Shown piece by piece: positions 33,798 to 41,199 of a DNA stretch of 41,199 bases (the stretch's first letter is position 1; the number at the start of each line of letters is the position of its first letter). The notes under the pieces were generated by a model. That model had not been told where the DNA came from, did not search any database, and was given only the letters and a program-made list of their open reading frames with translations. The stretch is from NCBI GenBank assembly GCA_013152475.1, contig JAADGH010000067.1, positions 1 through 41,199 of the forward strand. The letters are read 5' to 3'. The stretch is from Planctomycetota bacterium. Its GTDB lineage: Bacteria > Planctomycetota > Brocadiia > JAADGH01. A program made the position numbers and the translations under genes.

Positions 33798-33910
33798 AGG
33801 AAACCCCTTGAGCTGCAAGCAGGTTTTGCGCCCAAGTTTAGGCAGCACAGTCGGTACGAGGGGAACCGAACGGGGTGCCTCCTGCTCGCCAGTAGTGCCA
33901 TCCGCTGCGA

Positions 33911-35434
33911 TTATTTGCCAGTGCCCAAATCAATCTGAAGCTCGGCGACATCGCTCAACTGCTCGTACTTCGTGCTCATAAAAAGCTGTGGGATGGGGCG
34001 CTGTGCCAACGCCGGATCATTCTCCTTGAACACGGCGACACTCAACACGCCCTTGCCCGTGATTCTCGCCGCGCCTTTCCACTCCCTTCCCGTTTGAATC
34101 GGTATGGTGAACGTTTTCTGGCCCGACAGGTTTAGATTGAGAGAGGAGCTGGCGCCCGTGAAGAATAGCAGGATCGCTCCCTCTCCGTCTTCAAGCTGTG
34201 CAAGCATTCGGTACATGCCTTGCGCCACGGGACCGGATTCATATTCACGCTTGACGGCGAGGATTTCGGGTGTCAATTGCACCTTACCCTTTGGCTGAAA
34301 CAAAAATGCAATGGTAACCTTCTTCCCGGGAATGCTCTCCCCACCGGCTCGCCAAGCCAGGTCGAGCGTTATCCCCGCCTTTCCGGGCTTCTTCTTTATG
34401 CTGAGTATTCGGGCTTCGCACGGACGGCGCTTCTTCTCCGGAACGCCAGGTTTCGGTTCGGCGGGGGGGTCCACCCGGGGATGAATGACTTCCTTTACCC
34501 ATTTCTTATCCCACTCCAACTCTGCGGTCGGCGTTTTTATCTTGATCGTCTTGTCGTTTTCAAAGACCAGCTTGCCAGTGAAGCAAGCGCCCTTGCGCAG
34601 GACTACCGTGACCTCGCCGGGGCGTTCCGGCTCCTTGCTGCTCCAACTGATCGGCTGCGCTGGCTTTGGCTTCCGGGCTTGATCGCCCGACCCCGTTCCC
34701 TCTGACACCGTCTCATCGCCGAATAGCTCTTTCGTAATGCGTGCCTTCTCCGGAAATTTGCCGGGCTTCAGGGTCAGTGCCACGTGTCCACCTTCCGGTA
34801 CCTCCGTCGGAAGCTTCCCCACCCAGTAGACGTAGCTTTCTGGAGGGCCCTGTCGGATCTTGATAAGCGGCTGATCGCGAAGGAAACTGAGCGTGCGGTA
34901 CTCGTTCGGGGGAATGGCGGCCACCTCCTCCTTGTCCTTTGTAACCCATATCTTGACCAGCGCCGGGTAGCGGGTGTTGTTCGATACAACCAATTGTACT
35001 ACTACACCATATAGGCGGAGTTTGCCCCTAATCTTTGCCCGAATGAGTATCACCGCAGGCGAGCAGCCAAGCTTGCGGGCAACGTTTCTCACATCCCTTC
35101 GCGCAGCGTCCTCGTCCTTGTAGTTGAACGTGCCGGTGAGAAGGGCTGCCGCCAATTGTCCGGAGCTCGAGAAGTGGAATGTGCCGCGTATCCCGTTGAT
35201 TCTTCCCTCTACCGTAACATCTTCCACAGATTGCTTATACTTCTTTGCTTCCCTGAAAGCGGCAGAATACGCGGAGCGTTTGGATCCGTACAACCCGACA
35301 ACCTTGAGTTTTGTGTAGGCACCGAACGTGAACGGTTTATTTTTCTGAGCTGAGGCCGCGCTCGCAGCGCAAAAGGCAGCCAGAAAGCCTAAGAGAACCT
35401 GAAACGTCCTATCCCCGAAATGCAGTTGCCTCAT
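33911..35434 (-). CDS. Secreted protein of unknown function with shared beta domain
   Basis: A 507-aa exported protein. The ATG at 35434 follows GGGAGGG and opens a signal peptide ending ASAASA (residue 29); upstream in-frame ATGs would read through the transposon remnant and are rejected. The N-terminal half has no recognised domain. Residues 275-318 (EVTVVLRKGACFTGKLVFEND, then TIKIKTPTAELEW) are a further copy of the small beta domain found at the N-termini of the heparinase-like and metallopeptidase-like proteins. A proline/lysine linker follows and the C-terminal 170 residues are beta-rich. No catalytic motif is visible. It is the last gene before the transposase remnant and has no evident promoter of its own. 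Confidence 0.72.
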   Translation of the reverse strand: MRQLHFGDRTFQVLLGFLAAFCAASAASAQKNKPFTFGAYTKLKVVGLYGSKRSAYSAAFREAKKYKQSVEDVTVEGRINGIRGTFHFSSSGQLAAALLTGTFNYKDEDAARRDVRNVARKLGCSPAVILIRAKIRGKLRLYGVVVQLVVSNNTRYPALVKIWVTKDKEEVAAIPPNEYRTLSFLRDQPLIKIRQGPPESYVYWVGKLPTEVPEGGHVALTLKPGKFPEKARITKELFGDETVSEGTGSGDQARKPKPAQPISWSSKEPERPGEVTVVLRKGACFTGKLVFENDKTIKIKTPTAELEWDKKWVKEVIHPRVDPPAEPKPGVPEKKRRPCEARILSIKKKPGKAGITLDLAWRAGGESIPGKKVTIAFLFQPKGKVQLTPEILAVKREYESGPVAQGMYRMLAQLEDGEGAILLFFTGASSSLNLNLSGQKTFTIPIQTGREWKGAARITGKGVLSVAVFKENDPALAQRPIPQLFMSTKYEQLSDVAELQIDLGTGK

Positions 35435-35519
35435 CCCATTCCCTCCCAATAGACCTCGATACCGTAGTGCTCCCTTAAAATGAGATAGCTTGCACTTAAC
35501 CTGACATTTGGGTAAGTGT

Positions 35520-35790
35520 CTATCCGAAAACCCCTGCTGCCCTGAAGGCGATGTAGGCACAAGCGAGTTGGAGGAAGGCGAGATAGCGATGAGCTTTCTT
35601 TTCCCACCGTATGAGGAGTCTCCTGAAACGATTCATCCATGAGTGAGTCCTTTCGACGACCCATCGTCGTGCGCGATATCCGGGGACGAGTTGCTCGGTA
35701 CGTTCCTCCCCGCGCGCCTTGATGTGGGCGGTGTAACGCACCGACTCGACCCACTCCCGGATGTCGGAGTAGTCGACATCGTCACCGGCT
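35520..35790 (-). pseudogene. Truncated IS5-family transposase (C-terminal end)
   Basis: The minus-strand frame ends at TAG (35520-35522) and reads back through AFRAAGVFG, RLLIRWEKKAHRYLAFLQLA, RRWVVERTHSWMNRFRR and VPGYRARR to about 35790, with RYTAHIKARGEE upstream. This is the typical C-terminal third of an IS5-group DDE transposase, including the YRARRWVVERTHSW region around the last catalytic Glu. The N-terminal two thirds, with the two catalytic Asp, are absent, so it is an inactive remnant. The 5' side joins unrelated sequence (the 48-codon ORF) and TAAGTGTCTATCCGAAAA just beyond the stop could be a remnant terminal repeat. Confidence 0.8.
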
Positions 35791-35928
35791 GCTCTTGAAC
35801 GTTTCGTAAGGCAGGCGGTTCACCCCCTTGGGGTTGCCCTCGCTGTCCACGAGGACCGGCTCGTTCTCGTCGGCAGCGAGTCGATCCGACCGCGATGAAA
35901 ACGTACACCACCATTTGTAGCCTGACAT
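35782..35928 (-). CDS. Small ORF, 48 aa, unknown
   Basis: An ATG at 35928 with TGGAG 6 nt upstream opens a 48-codon frame (MSGYKWWCTFSSRSDRLAAD, then ENEPVLVDSEGNPKGVNRLP) ending at TGA (35782-35784). A start at 35940 would add four residues. It lies 18 bp downstream of the propeller gene stop and its last codons abut the transposase remnant. The composition looks protein-like (Trp-Trp, acidic patch, turn-rich) but I recognise no family. It may be a genuine small gene or a fragment of a gene cut by the insertion sequence. Confidence 0.4.
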   Translation of the reverse strand: MSGYKWWCTFSSRSDRLAADENEPVLVDSEGNPKGVNRLPYETFKSSR

Positions 35929-35946
35929 CGCAATCTCCATTTCGAG

Positions 35947-38900
35947 CTATGGATTCCCGCTCATGCACACCACCTTGCCATCCATGGTGGACAGGACCAG
36001 TTGGTTGTTCGTCGCGATCATGCCGTCGAAAACCGGCGGCGAGTCGAGCGCGATCTCCGAAATCTCCTTTCCGTCCGCCGGAGAGATCACCAGGATCCGA
36101 CCGCCCTTTCTGCCTTCATAAGCGGCGAGGGCGTCGACAAGTTGCTCCTTCGTGGACATGCCCTTCGGCGCCAGACAGTCCGGCGGGCCGGCGACGAACA
36201 GCGCGCCATCGGTCAGTACCATCCCCCGGACCTGGATCGCCGTCGGCTCGGACCATCGGCACTCGATCGCGGTCTTGAATCGCCGCCCGCGCCGGCGCTT
36301 TTTCTTCTTCTTCGCCGCCCGCTTTCCGGCCCCCTTTCCGGCCGGTTTCGCCTGCGGCCTGCCGAGGGGGGTTTTGATCACCTTGGGCTTTTTCGCACAG
36401 GCGAACAGCCGATACGCCGCATTCCCGAGGCCGACGTGACTGCCATCCCGAGAGTACTGGTTCAACCGCCCGTACCCATAGACGGACGCATCGTCGAACA
36501 CGAGCAGACGGCCGGCGGGGACCATATCGCCGACGATGGGCCACCCGCCCCATCCCGAGCGCATCTGCGTGCCGATCAGCCAGTAGGTGCGATGCCACCA
36601 CGAATCGTCCACAAACCCCACCGAGCTGAAGAGGTGCGGCACGTCCGGCTTCTGCTCTACGCCGCTGCGGTCGAACCGCTTGTGCCGCATGAAGATCGAC
36701 GTGCCGTCGCTCGACAGCACGTCGGGCAGCGCCCCGGCCATACCGAATCCGCGCACGTCCTTTCTTTGTTCGCAGCCGGTTTCCGGGTCGCGGCTGCTGA
36801 TCTGCGTCTCGAAGACCTTCTTGCCTGTTTTGGCCTCCAGGCCGTAGAGGGTGATGCCGCCGTCGAGGAAAGACGACCGCCCGGCGGCAAAGTAGGCGAC
36901 ATCGTCCTCCACGAGGACATTGCCGGGGACCGGCCAGACGGACTCCACCTGGTCGTACGAGACCAACCGTCGATCCTCCGGTGCGGCGCGGAACCGCCAG
37001 GCCAGTTCACCGTCGGTCGCACGCAGACAATAAACATATCCATCCGCGCTGCCGAATAGCGCGAGTCCATTGTAGATTGTTGGCGGCCCGTCCACCCGCC
37101 CGCCGACGGTGCGGCTCCAGACGCGGCGTCCGTCCTTCGCGTTTAGGGCATAGACGGTGTGGGTCTCCACCGAGGCCACGAAGACCTTGCCCCCCGACGC
37201 CACGGGGCTGGTCAGCCTGCCCCCGATGTCGGCGGTCCACGCGCGGCTCAGTCGGGTCGGCGCCCGCGACACCGTGCATCCGCTGCGCGCGGGGTCGTGG
37301 CGGTAGGTGGGCCAATCGTTCGGATTTTCGATTTTCGATTTTCGATTTTGGGTTTGAGCAGAATAAGCCGGGCCTTTCTTCAATCGTTCTGATACCTGAT
37401 CTCTGATCTCTGGCCTCTGACTCTTGGGGGCGAGGGCGTTGAAGCCGGTCAGCTTCGCCTCGATGTAGCAGGCGCAGGAATGGGGCGGGGCGTAGAGAAG
37501 ACCGTTGCACGGCATGATGCCGTACTGGCACACGCCGCGGACCCAGTGGTTCGGGATGGCCTCCCCGGTGGCCAGATCGATGAACTCGACACCGGCCCGG
37601 CCCAGCAACAGGTACCTGCATGTCGCTTTGTTCCGGTAGCATCGATGGTGCCCCATGCCCACGGAGAAGAACTTCGTGTCCGGTGGACGCCGCCGTTTGA
37701 CCTCACCCGTTTTGGGGTCGCGGCCCTCAGTGAAGCCGGGGTCCTTGGGGTGAATCAGGTTTCCCGTCCAGACCAGCCCGTCCGCTACGAACACATCCAC
37801 GGGCGCGTTGTAGCACTCGCGGCACGGGCACGACCACAGCCTCTCGCCCGTCTTCGTGGAATAGGCGATCAGCTCTCCCAGGGGGGAATTTCCGCCCTGG
37901 CTGGTTACGGTCCACTGCACCTGCCGCCCCGACGCATCCGCCTGATCCGATTGCGCTGGCGCCGCCCGGTCGGCCGACAGGACGACATCGTCATAGATCA
38001 CGAGCGTCGGCGCGGTCCATGCCATGCGTTTCGTTTCGATCGGCCGGGCCGCTCGCCAGATTTCCTTGCCCGACTGCGCATCCAGGCAGACGATGCCGGC
38101 CGGGTTCTGGTAGAACACCCGCCCGCCGCTCACGGCAAGGGTGGTGGGCATCAGCTCCGCCGTATCGGGGCCGTCCTTCTTCCAGAGGAGGCCGCCCGTA
38201 TCGGCCCGGATGGCCATGAGATGTTTTCTGGGCGGCTTGATCTCATACACAGGCCAGTAGGCCCACTTCTTTTTTGCATCCTGGGCGGCTCGCGCCAGGG
38301 CTTCGGCGTTCGGAGTGGACGCCCCGACCACGAGGAACAACGTCTTGTCCTGGCAGGCGATCTCCATCGTGTTCTCGGTGCCTTCGTACGTCTGGACGGT
38401 CTTTCCCGTGGCGGCGTCGAGAGCGCTCACCGGCTTGCCGTATCCGAGCGTGACATAGACCCGATCGCCGACGGCGACCAGCCTGCGGGCCAGCTCCGCC
38501 GGGCCGCTGCGAAAGCCGCGCAGGTGGCCCTCCCACGGCCTCACCTCCCGCTTCCACAGGAGGACGCCGCTGAAGGCATCGCGGGCGACAAGGAACCACT
38601 TCGAGGGCAGCGCCACCGCCGCAACGGGCCCCTCATCGATGATGGAGAATATCCGTCCGGCGGACGATACGACTGCGCTCACGCTGGCGAGGTGGTCATG
38701 GCTTCGGCCCCATTGGGGCGCGGCGACCCATTGCAGATGGCACGGCGGCGCAACGACCTCGTCATTCGCAACGGCGTTGTTATCGGGGCCGTGCAGGGCA
38801 TGGGTCCATTCGTCGATGTTCTGCGGGCGGGGCTTTACCAATTTCGGATTTCGTATCTCGGATTGCGGATTGACGAAGAGGGCGACGCCGCTGGGGGCGA

Positions 38901-39291
38901 GGACGCGCAGCATTTCCTCCTTGGGCGCTTTGCACTCGCCGCTGACCACCAACAGGTTGACGAGGTTGTCGACATACGGGAGCCGGTCGCCGGACCATTG
39001 CGCCACGGACACCTTGCCGCCGAGGCCGAGGGACCGGATATGCTTGCGGGCCTTTTCGATATTCCCTGCATCCGTATCCAGGCCGTGGACGAGGGTGCTG
39101 TCGCTGGCATGGAGCGCGGCGGTGAGTGTTCCATCCCCGCAGCCCACGTGGACGATCAGACCGCCCTTGACGCCGGTGGTTTTCAGTATCTGCGCCGCGT
39201 CCTGCGCATGCCCAAGGGCAGGCAGCGCAAGCAAGGCGAGAGCAAAACCAATACGGGGTACCACTCTGCTCCTTCGATGCGGCAACATCAT
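35947..39291 (-). CDS. Secreted methyltransferase-like / PQQ-type beta-propeller protein
   Basis: A 1114-aa exported protein. A signal peptide spans residues 1-29 (ending ALGHA). Residues 31-140 have a Rossmann methyltransferase pattern (GGLIVHVGCGDGTLTAAL with motif I at 47-54; HGLDTDAGNIEKARKHI; MLRVLAPSGVALFVN). DEWTHALHGPDNNAVAND then leads into PQQ-type propeller blades (FLVARDAFSGVLLWKREV; GKEIWRAARP; VYALNAKDGRRVWSR). A low-complexity basic stretch (KPAGKGAGKRAAKKKKKRRRG) interrupts the last blades. This combination recurs in planctomycete genomes as far as I know, but its function is not established. Three arrays of 7-bp repeats lie inside the frame (residues about 141-150 and 623-657). 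The start overlaps the stop of the upstream propeller gene as ATGA, so the two are translationally coupled. Confidence 0.85.
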   Translation of the reverse strand: MMLPHRRSRVVPRIGFALALLALPALGHAQDAAQILKTTGVKGGLIVHVGCGDGTLTAALHASDSTLVHGLDTDAGNIEKARKHIRSLGLGGKVSVAQWSGDRLPYVDNLVNLLVVSGECKAPKEEMLRVLAPSGVALFVNPQSEIRNPKLVKPRPQNIDEWTHALHGPDNNAVANDEVVAPPCHLQWVAAPQWGRSHDHLASVSAVVSSAGRIFSIIDEGPVAAVALPSKWFLVARDAFSGVLLWKREVRPWEGHLRGFRSGPAELARRLVAVGDRVYVTLGYGKPVSALDAATGKTVQTYEGTENTMEIACQDKTLFLVVGASTPNAEALARAAQDAKKKWAYWPVYEIKPPRKHLMAIRADTGGLLWKKDGPDTAELMPTTLAVSGGRVFYQNPAGIVCLDAQSGKEIWRAARPIETKRMAWTAPTLVIYDDVVLSADRAAPAQSDQADASGRQVQWTVTSQGGNSPLGELIAYSTKTGERLWSCPCRECYNAPVDVFVADGLVWTGNLIHPKDPGFTEGRDPKTGEVKRRRPPDTKFFSVGMGHHRCYRNKATCRYLLLGRAGVEFIDLATGEAIPNHWVRGVCQYGIMPCNGLLYAPPHSCACYIEAKLTGFNALAPKSQRPEIRDQVSERLKKGPAYSAQTQNRKSKIENPNDWPTYRHDPARSGCTVSRAPTRLSRAWTADIGGRLTSPVASGGKVFVASVETHTVYALNAKDGRRVWSRTVGGRVDGPPTIYNGLALFGSADGYVYCLRATDGELAWRFRAAPEDRRLVSYDQVESVWPVPGNVLVEDDVAYFAAGRSSFLDGGITLYGLEAKTGKKVFETQISSRDPETGCEQRKDVRGFGMAGALPDVLSSDGTSIFMRHKRFDRSGVEQKPDVPHLFSSVGFVDDSWWHRTYWLIGTQMRSGWGGWPIVGDMVPAGRLLVFDDASVYGYGRLNQYSRDGSHVGLGNAAYRLFACAKKPKVIKTPLGRPQAKPAGKGAGKRAAKKKKKRRRGRRFKTAIECRWSEPTAIQVRGMVLTDGALFVAGPPDCLAPKGMSTKEQLVDALAAYEGRKGGRILVISPADGKEISEIALDSPPVFDGMIATNNQLVLSTMDGKVVCMSGNP
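37323..37350. repeat. Heptamer array inside the propeller gene (GATTTTC)
   Basis: Four tandem 7-bp units, GATTTTC three times and GATTTTG, translated on the minus strand as QNRKSKIENP. It is 39 bp from the next heptamer array and resembles the short tandemly repeated repetitive (STRR) sequences known from cyanobacteria. Confidence 0.75.
37390..37424. repeat. Heptamer array inside the propeller gene (TGATCTC)
   Basis: Five degenerate 7-bp units: TGATACC, TGATCTC, TGATCTC, TGGCCTC, TGACTCT. Translated on the minus strand as SQRPEIRDQVSE, a segment unlike propeller blades. Confidence 0.7.
38843..38870. repeat. Heptamer array inside the propeller gene (TTCGGAT)
   Basis: Four degenerate 7-bp units: TTCGGAT, TTCGTAT, CTCGGAT, TGCGGAT. 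Translated on the minus strand as NPQSEIRNPK, in the linker between the methyltransferase-like domain and the propeller. Confidence 0.7.
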
Positions 39292-41199
39292 TCATCTCCT
39301 CCAAGTTCGGTGATTTCGACGGCGCTGAGGATAGGCGGCAGGGCCGTACGCGGCACGAGCTCCAACGCCAGCGTGTCGGCAGCCTCGATGCCATCGACTG
39401 TTTTTATGATTGCGACGTCTTGCCCGCCGGCCTCCTTCACGACATCCACAGCCGTAAGGACCGTTTTGCCCTGGAGTTTGACGTCAAACACGCGCTCGCC
39501 GGGTTTCACGTCCTCCAGCTCGGCGAAATGCAGGCGCGTGCGGTAGGTTCGAGTCGCCAGCGCCGGGACCGGTTTGTACGCGATGGGAACCAGACGAGCG
39601 TAAAGCCCAACCCGGTGCCAGGTGCGATACTTAAACTGCACCATCTCCGGCCCGACGCCGGTATGATTGTAGCTGTGGAGGCGGATGCCGAGCCGTTTTT
39701 TTCTGAATTTTACTCTTTCCACCGTGGCCCAGGGGATGGCAATCTCCATCGTCAGCCGCCCGGGTGCGACCTGCACGGCGCTGTCCCAGCGCCCATTCCA
39801 GTGCGGGCCGGCGGATTGCTTGCCGAGGCCGTCGTACATTGCGCCCGATGCAGAGACGAACAGACACATCACGCGCCCGCCGCCGCCAAGGCGGATGTTG
39901 AGCGAATCGTCGCGCCAAAGGGGACCGTCCTTTTGTTTCTCGTTCATCGTCCACGGTACAGGCTTTCCATTGCGGATGGATGCCTCGCGCCGGAAGCCGA
40001 CGTACAGGTTTTTGTCGTCGTAGCGGAGGTAGGCAACCACACGATTGTCTAAGACCTGCTCGTCGGTGCTGAACCGCAGAGGCGACTTGCCGTTCCAGCA
40101 GGCGTCGTCGAGGCGGCCGTCGATCTTCGGCGGTTCAGTGCACGGCAGCGCGACAGCAGGGCGATCCAACCTCAGGTCCAGCTCGGCCCGCAGTGGTCCC
40201 GTGCAACCCGAGGTGTATATCCACGGCGGCCCGGCGTTCCGGGAAGGCGAAGTCGGTGCTCCGCGCCTTGGTTTATATCCTCGCGCGCCGCCGATGGGCA
40301 GGTCGTCGGCGTTGCGTCGGTCATACTTCACGGAGCCTGAGGCGAAGCACGGTACCACCAATGTGCCGGGCCGAAAGGGACGGGGATAAGCCAGCCAGAG
40401 CGTGCCCTCCCCGTCTCGCTGGTCGCCGACCGCCCCCAGGTTCAATGCGAGTCGGCGAATCCGGGCCCCGGCCCCGGCGGGCGGCTCAGGGAAGAGCGAC
40501 CAGTTCTCGTACCGCTTCGCGGAAATCAACGCGACAGAGGTCTGGAAATTGTAGGGGCACGTGCAGCTGCTGGCACCCTCCGGCATGAGCACCATGCCGC
40601 CGGCGGCGATCGTGTTGAGCCAGCAGCCCGACCGAACCTGTCCGAGCCAGTGCGTGCCGCTGTCGTTTGCCAGATCGCAAAAGCCCGCGGCCGCTGCTCG
40701 GAAGAACAGCATGGTCGGGCAGCCCGAGATTGAGCCGCAGCCCTGCTTGCATCCCACGGTCCAGGGAACGGTCTTGCCGGTAGCGGATCCACCCGCGTTT
40801 TCGGTTCGCCGGTTCGAAGATCATAGGCGCGGGGGTAGGCATAGAAGGTATTTCCGATGATCACCGGATAGGGGATTCCCGGAAGCCGTTCCGCCCAGAG
40901 CGGCTTGCCGTCTTGGGCGGAGTAGGCGGACTTGTACGGTCCACCGCCGGTGACAAGGAGCACACCGTCGCCCATCCAGAGCATTTTGCCCTTGAGCTCT
41001 TCCTTGGTTTGCCATAGCTCCTGCCCCGATGCGAGGTCGAGAGCCTTGAGGACCGAGGTGACCGGGATCTTCTCGCCACGTTTCTTTCCGCGTTCGACCT
41101 CTGCGTGACTCACGCGATCGATCATGAAGAGCCGCTTGTTCTGGATGGCGATGGCGTTCGGCGAAACGGAGTTCTCTGCCGCATGAATCCAGGCTACTT
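39288..41199 (-). CDS. PQQ-type propeller / CBM9 / malectin-like protein, frameshifted, 5' end beyond window
   Basis: The minus-strand frame entering from the right edge (VAWIHAAENSVSPNAIAIQNK; LDLASGQELWQTKEEL; RAYDLRTGEP) is a PQQ-type propeller. Near 40781-40785 it loses frame: the reading VDPL must change phase to continue as TGKTVPWTVGCKQGCGSISG, the conserved end of this propeller family (then GCWLNTIAAGGMVLMPEGASSC). One missing base in GGATCCGCTACCGGC explains it. The downstream frame (to 39288) then gives a CBM9-like domain (PPKIDGRLDDACWNGKSPLRF; YLRYDDKNLYVGF) and a malectin-like tail (YRTRLHFAELEDVKPGERVFDVKL). A GTG at 40757 could be taken for a start but lacks family support. 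It is upstream of, and overlaps by ATGA, the methyltransferase-like propeller gene. Whether the frameshift is real or an assembly error cannot be told. Confidence 0.75.

Noticed and set aside
37323..37424. Possible CRISPR-like array
   Set aside because: Units are 7 bp with no unique spacers between them; they are simple tandem repeats.
37480..39546. 688-codon plus-strand open frame
   Set aside because: Antisense to the methyltransferase-like propeller gene, which has a signal peptide and family motifs.
40526..40780. Continuation of the upstream propeller frame past the frameshift
   Set aside because: Sequence after VDPL in this frame becomes Ala/Arg-rich nonsense, while the other frame restores the conserved family end.

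Overview
The window looks like chromosomal DNA of an uncultured, high-GC (about 60% by eye) Gram-negative bacterium, most likely a member of the Planctomycetota or another PVC-type lineage. The evidence is the gene mix: a type I sulfatase, secreted PQQ-type beta-propeller proteins, a propeller protein with a hydrazine-synthase-alpha-like middle domain and many CxxCH haem sites, a DUF1570-like HEATH metallopeptidase, Gfo/Idh/MocA dehydrogenase, heparinase II/III-type lyase and a family PL11 rhamnogalacturonan lyase. Nearly every gene has a strong AAGGAG-type ribosome binding site, and several intergenic regions carry good sigma-70-type promoters, often as back-to-back divergent pairs. No tRNA, rRNA, CRISPR array, phage or plasmid replication gene was recognised.

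Layout. 1-3504 (minus): a MocA-type oxidoreductase followed by a large secreted glycosidase-like protein that runs off the left edge. 3811-7070 (plus): a lipoprotein and a heparinase-like lyase, ending at a double-hairpin repeat. 7198-11280 (minus): an operon of a conserved unknown gene, a creatininase-family hydrolase, tdh, kbl (threonine to glycine plus acetyl-CoA) and a tiny ORF interrupted by an amber codon. 11390-15442 (minus): cysteine synthase and the PL11 lyase. 15640-18279 (plus): the propeller/HzsA-like/hexahaem protein. 18288-20454 (minus): a HEAT-repeat protein and a secreted metallopeptidase-like protein. 20610-22067 (plus): sulfatase. 22102-28259 (minus): a tight four-gene operon of a 1288-residue glycoside hydrolase, an archaemetzincin-like protein lacking the catalytic Glu, a zinc alcohol dehydrogenase and a small secreted protein. 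28387-29256 (plus): a nitrilase-family amidohydrolase, convergent with alr (29268-30383, minus). 30747-33614 (plus): a hybrid histidine kinase. 33911-41199 (minus): a secreted protein, an IS5-type transposase remnant, a small ORF, and two large PQQ-type propeller proteins with ATGA overlap, the upstream one frameshifted and cut by the right edge.

Taken together the region encodes a saprophytic, extracellular polysaccharide-degrading lifestyle (pectin side chains, uronic-acid polysaccharides, sulfated glycans) embedded in ordinary amino-acid metabolism (threonine, cysteine, D-alanine). The most unusual items are the hexahaem propeller protein, the Glu-to-Gln metzincin-like protein, arrays of degenerate 7-bp repeats lying in frame inside a propeller gene, a dispersed repeat placed just upstream of TTGACA boxes at two loci, and a short beta domain shared by three otherwise unrelated secreted proteins.
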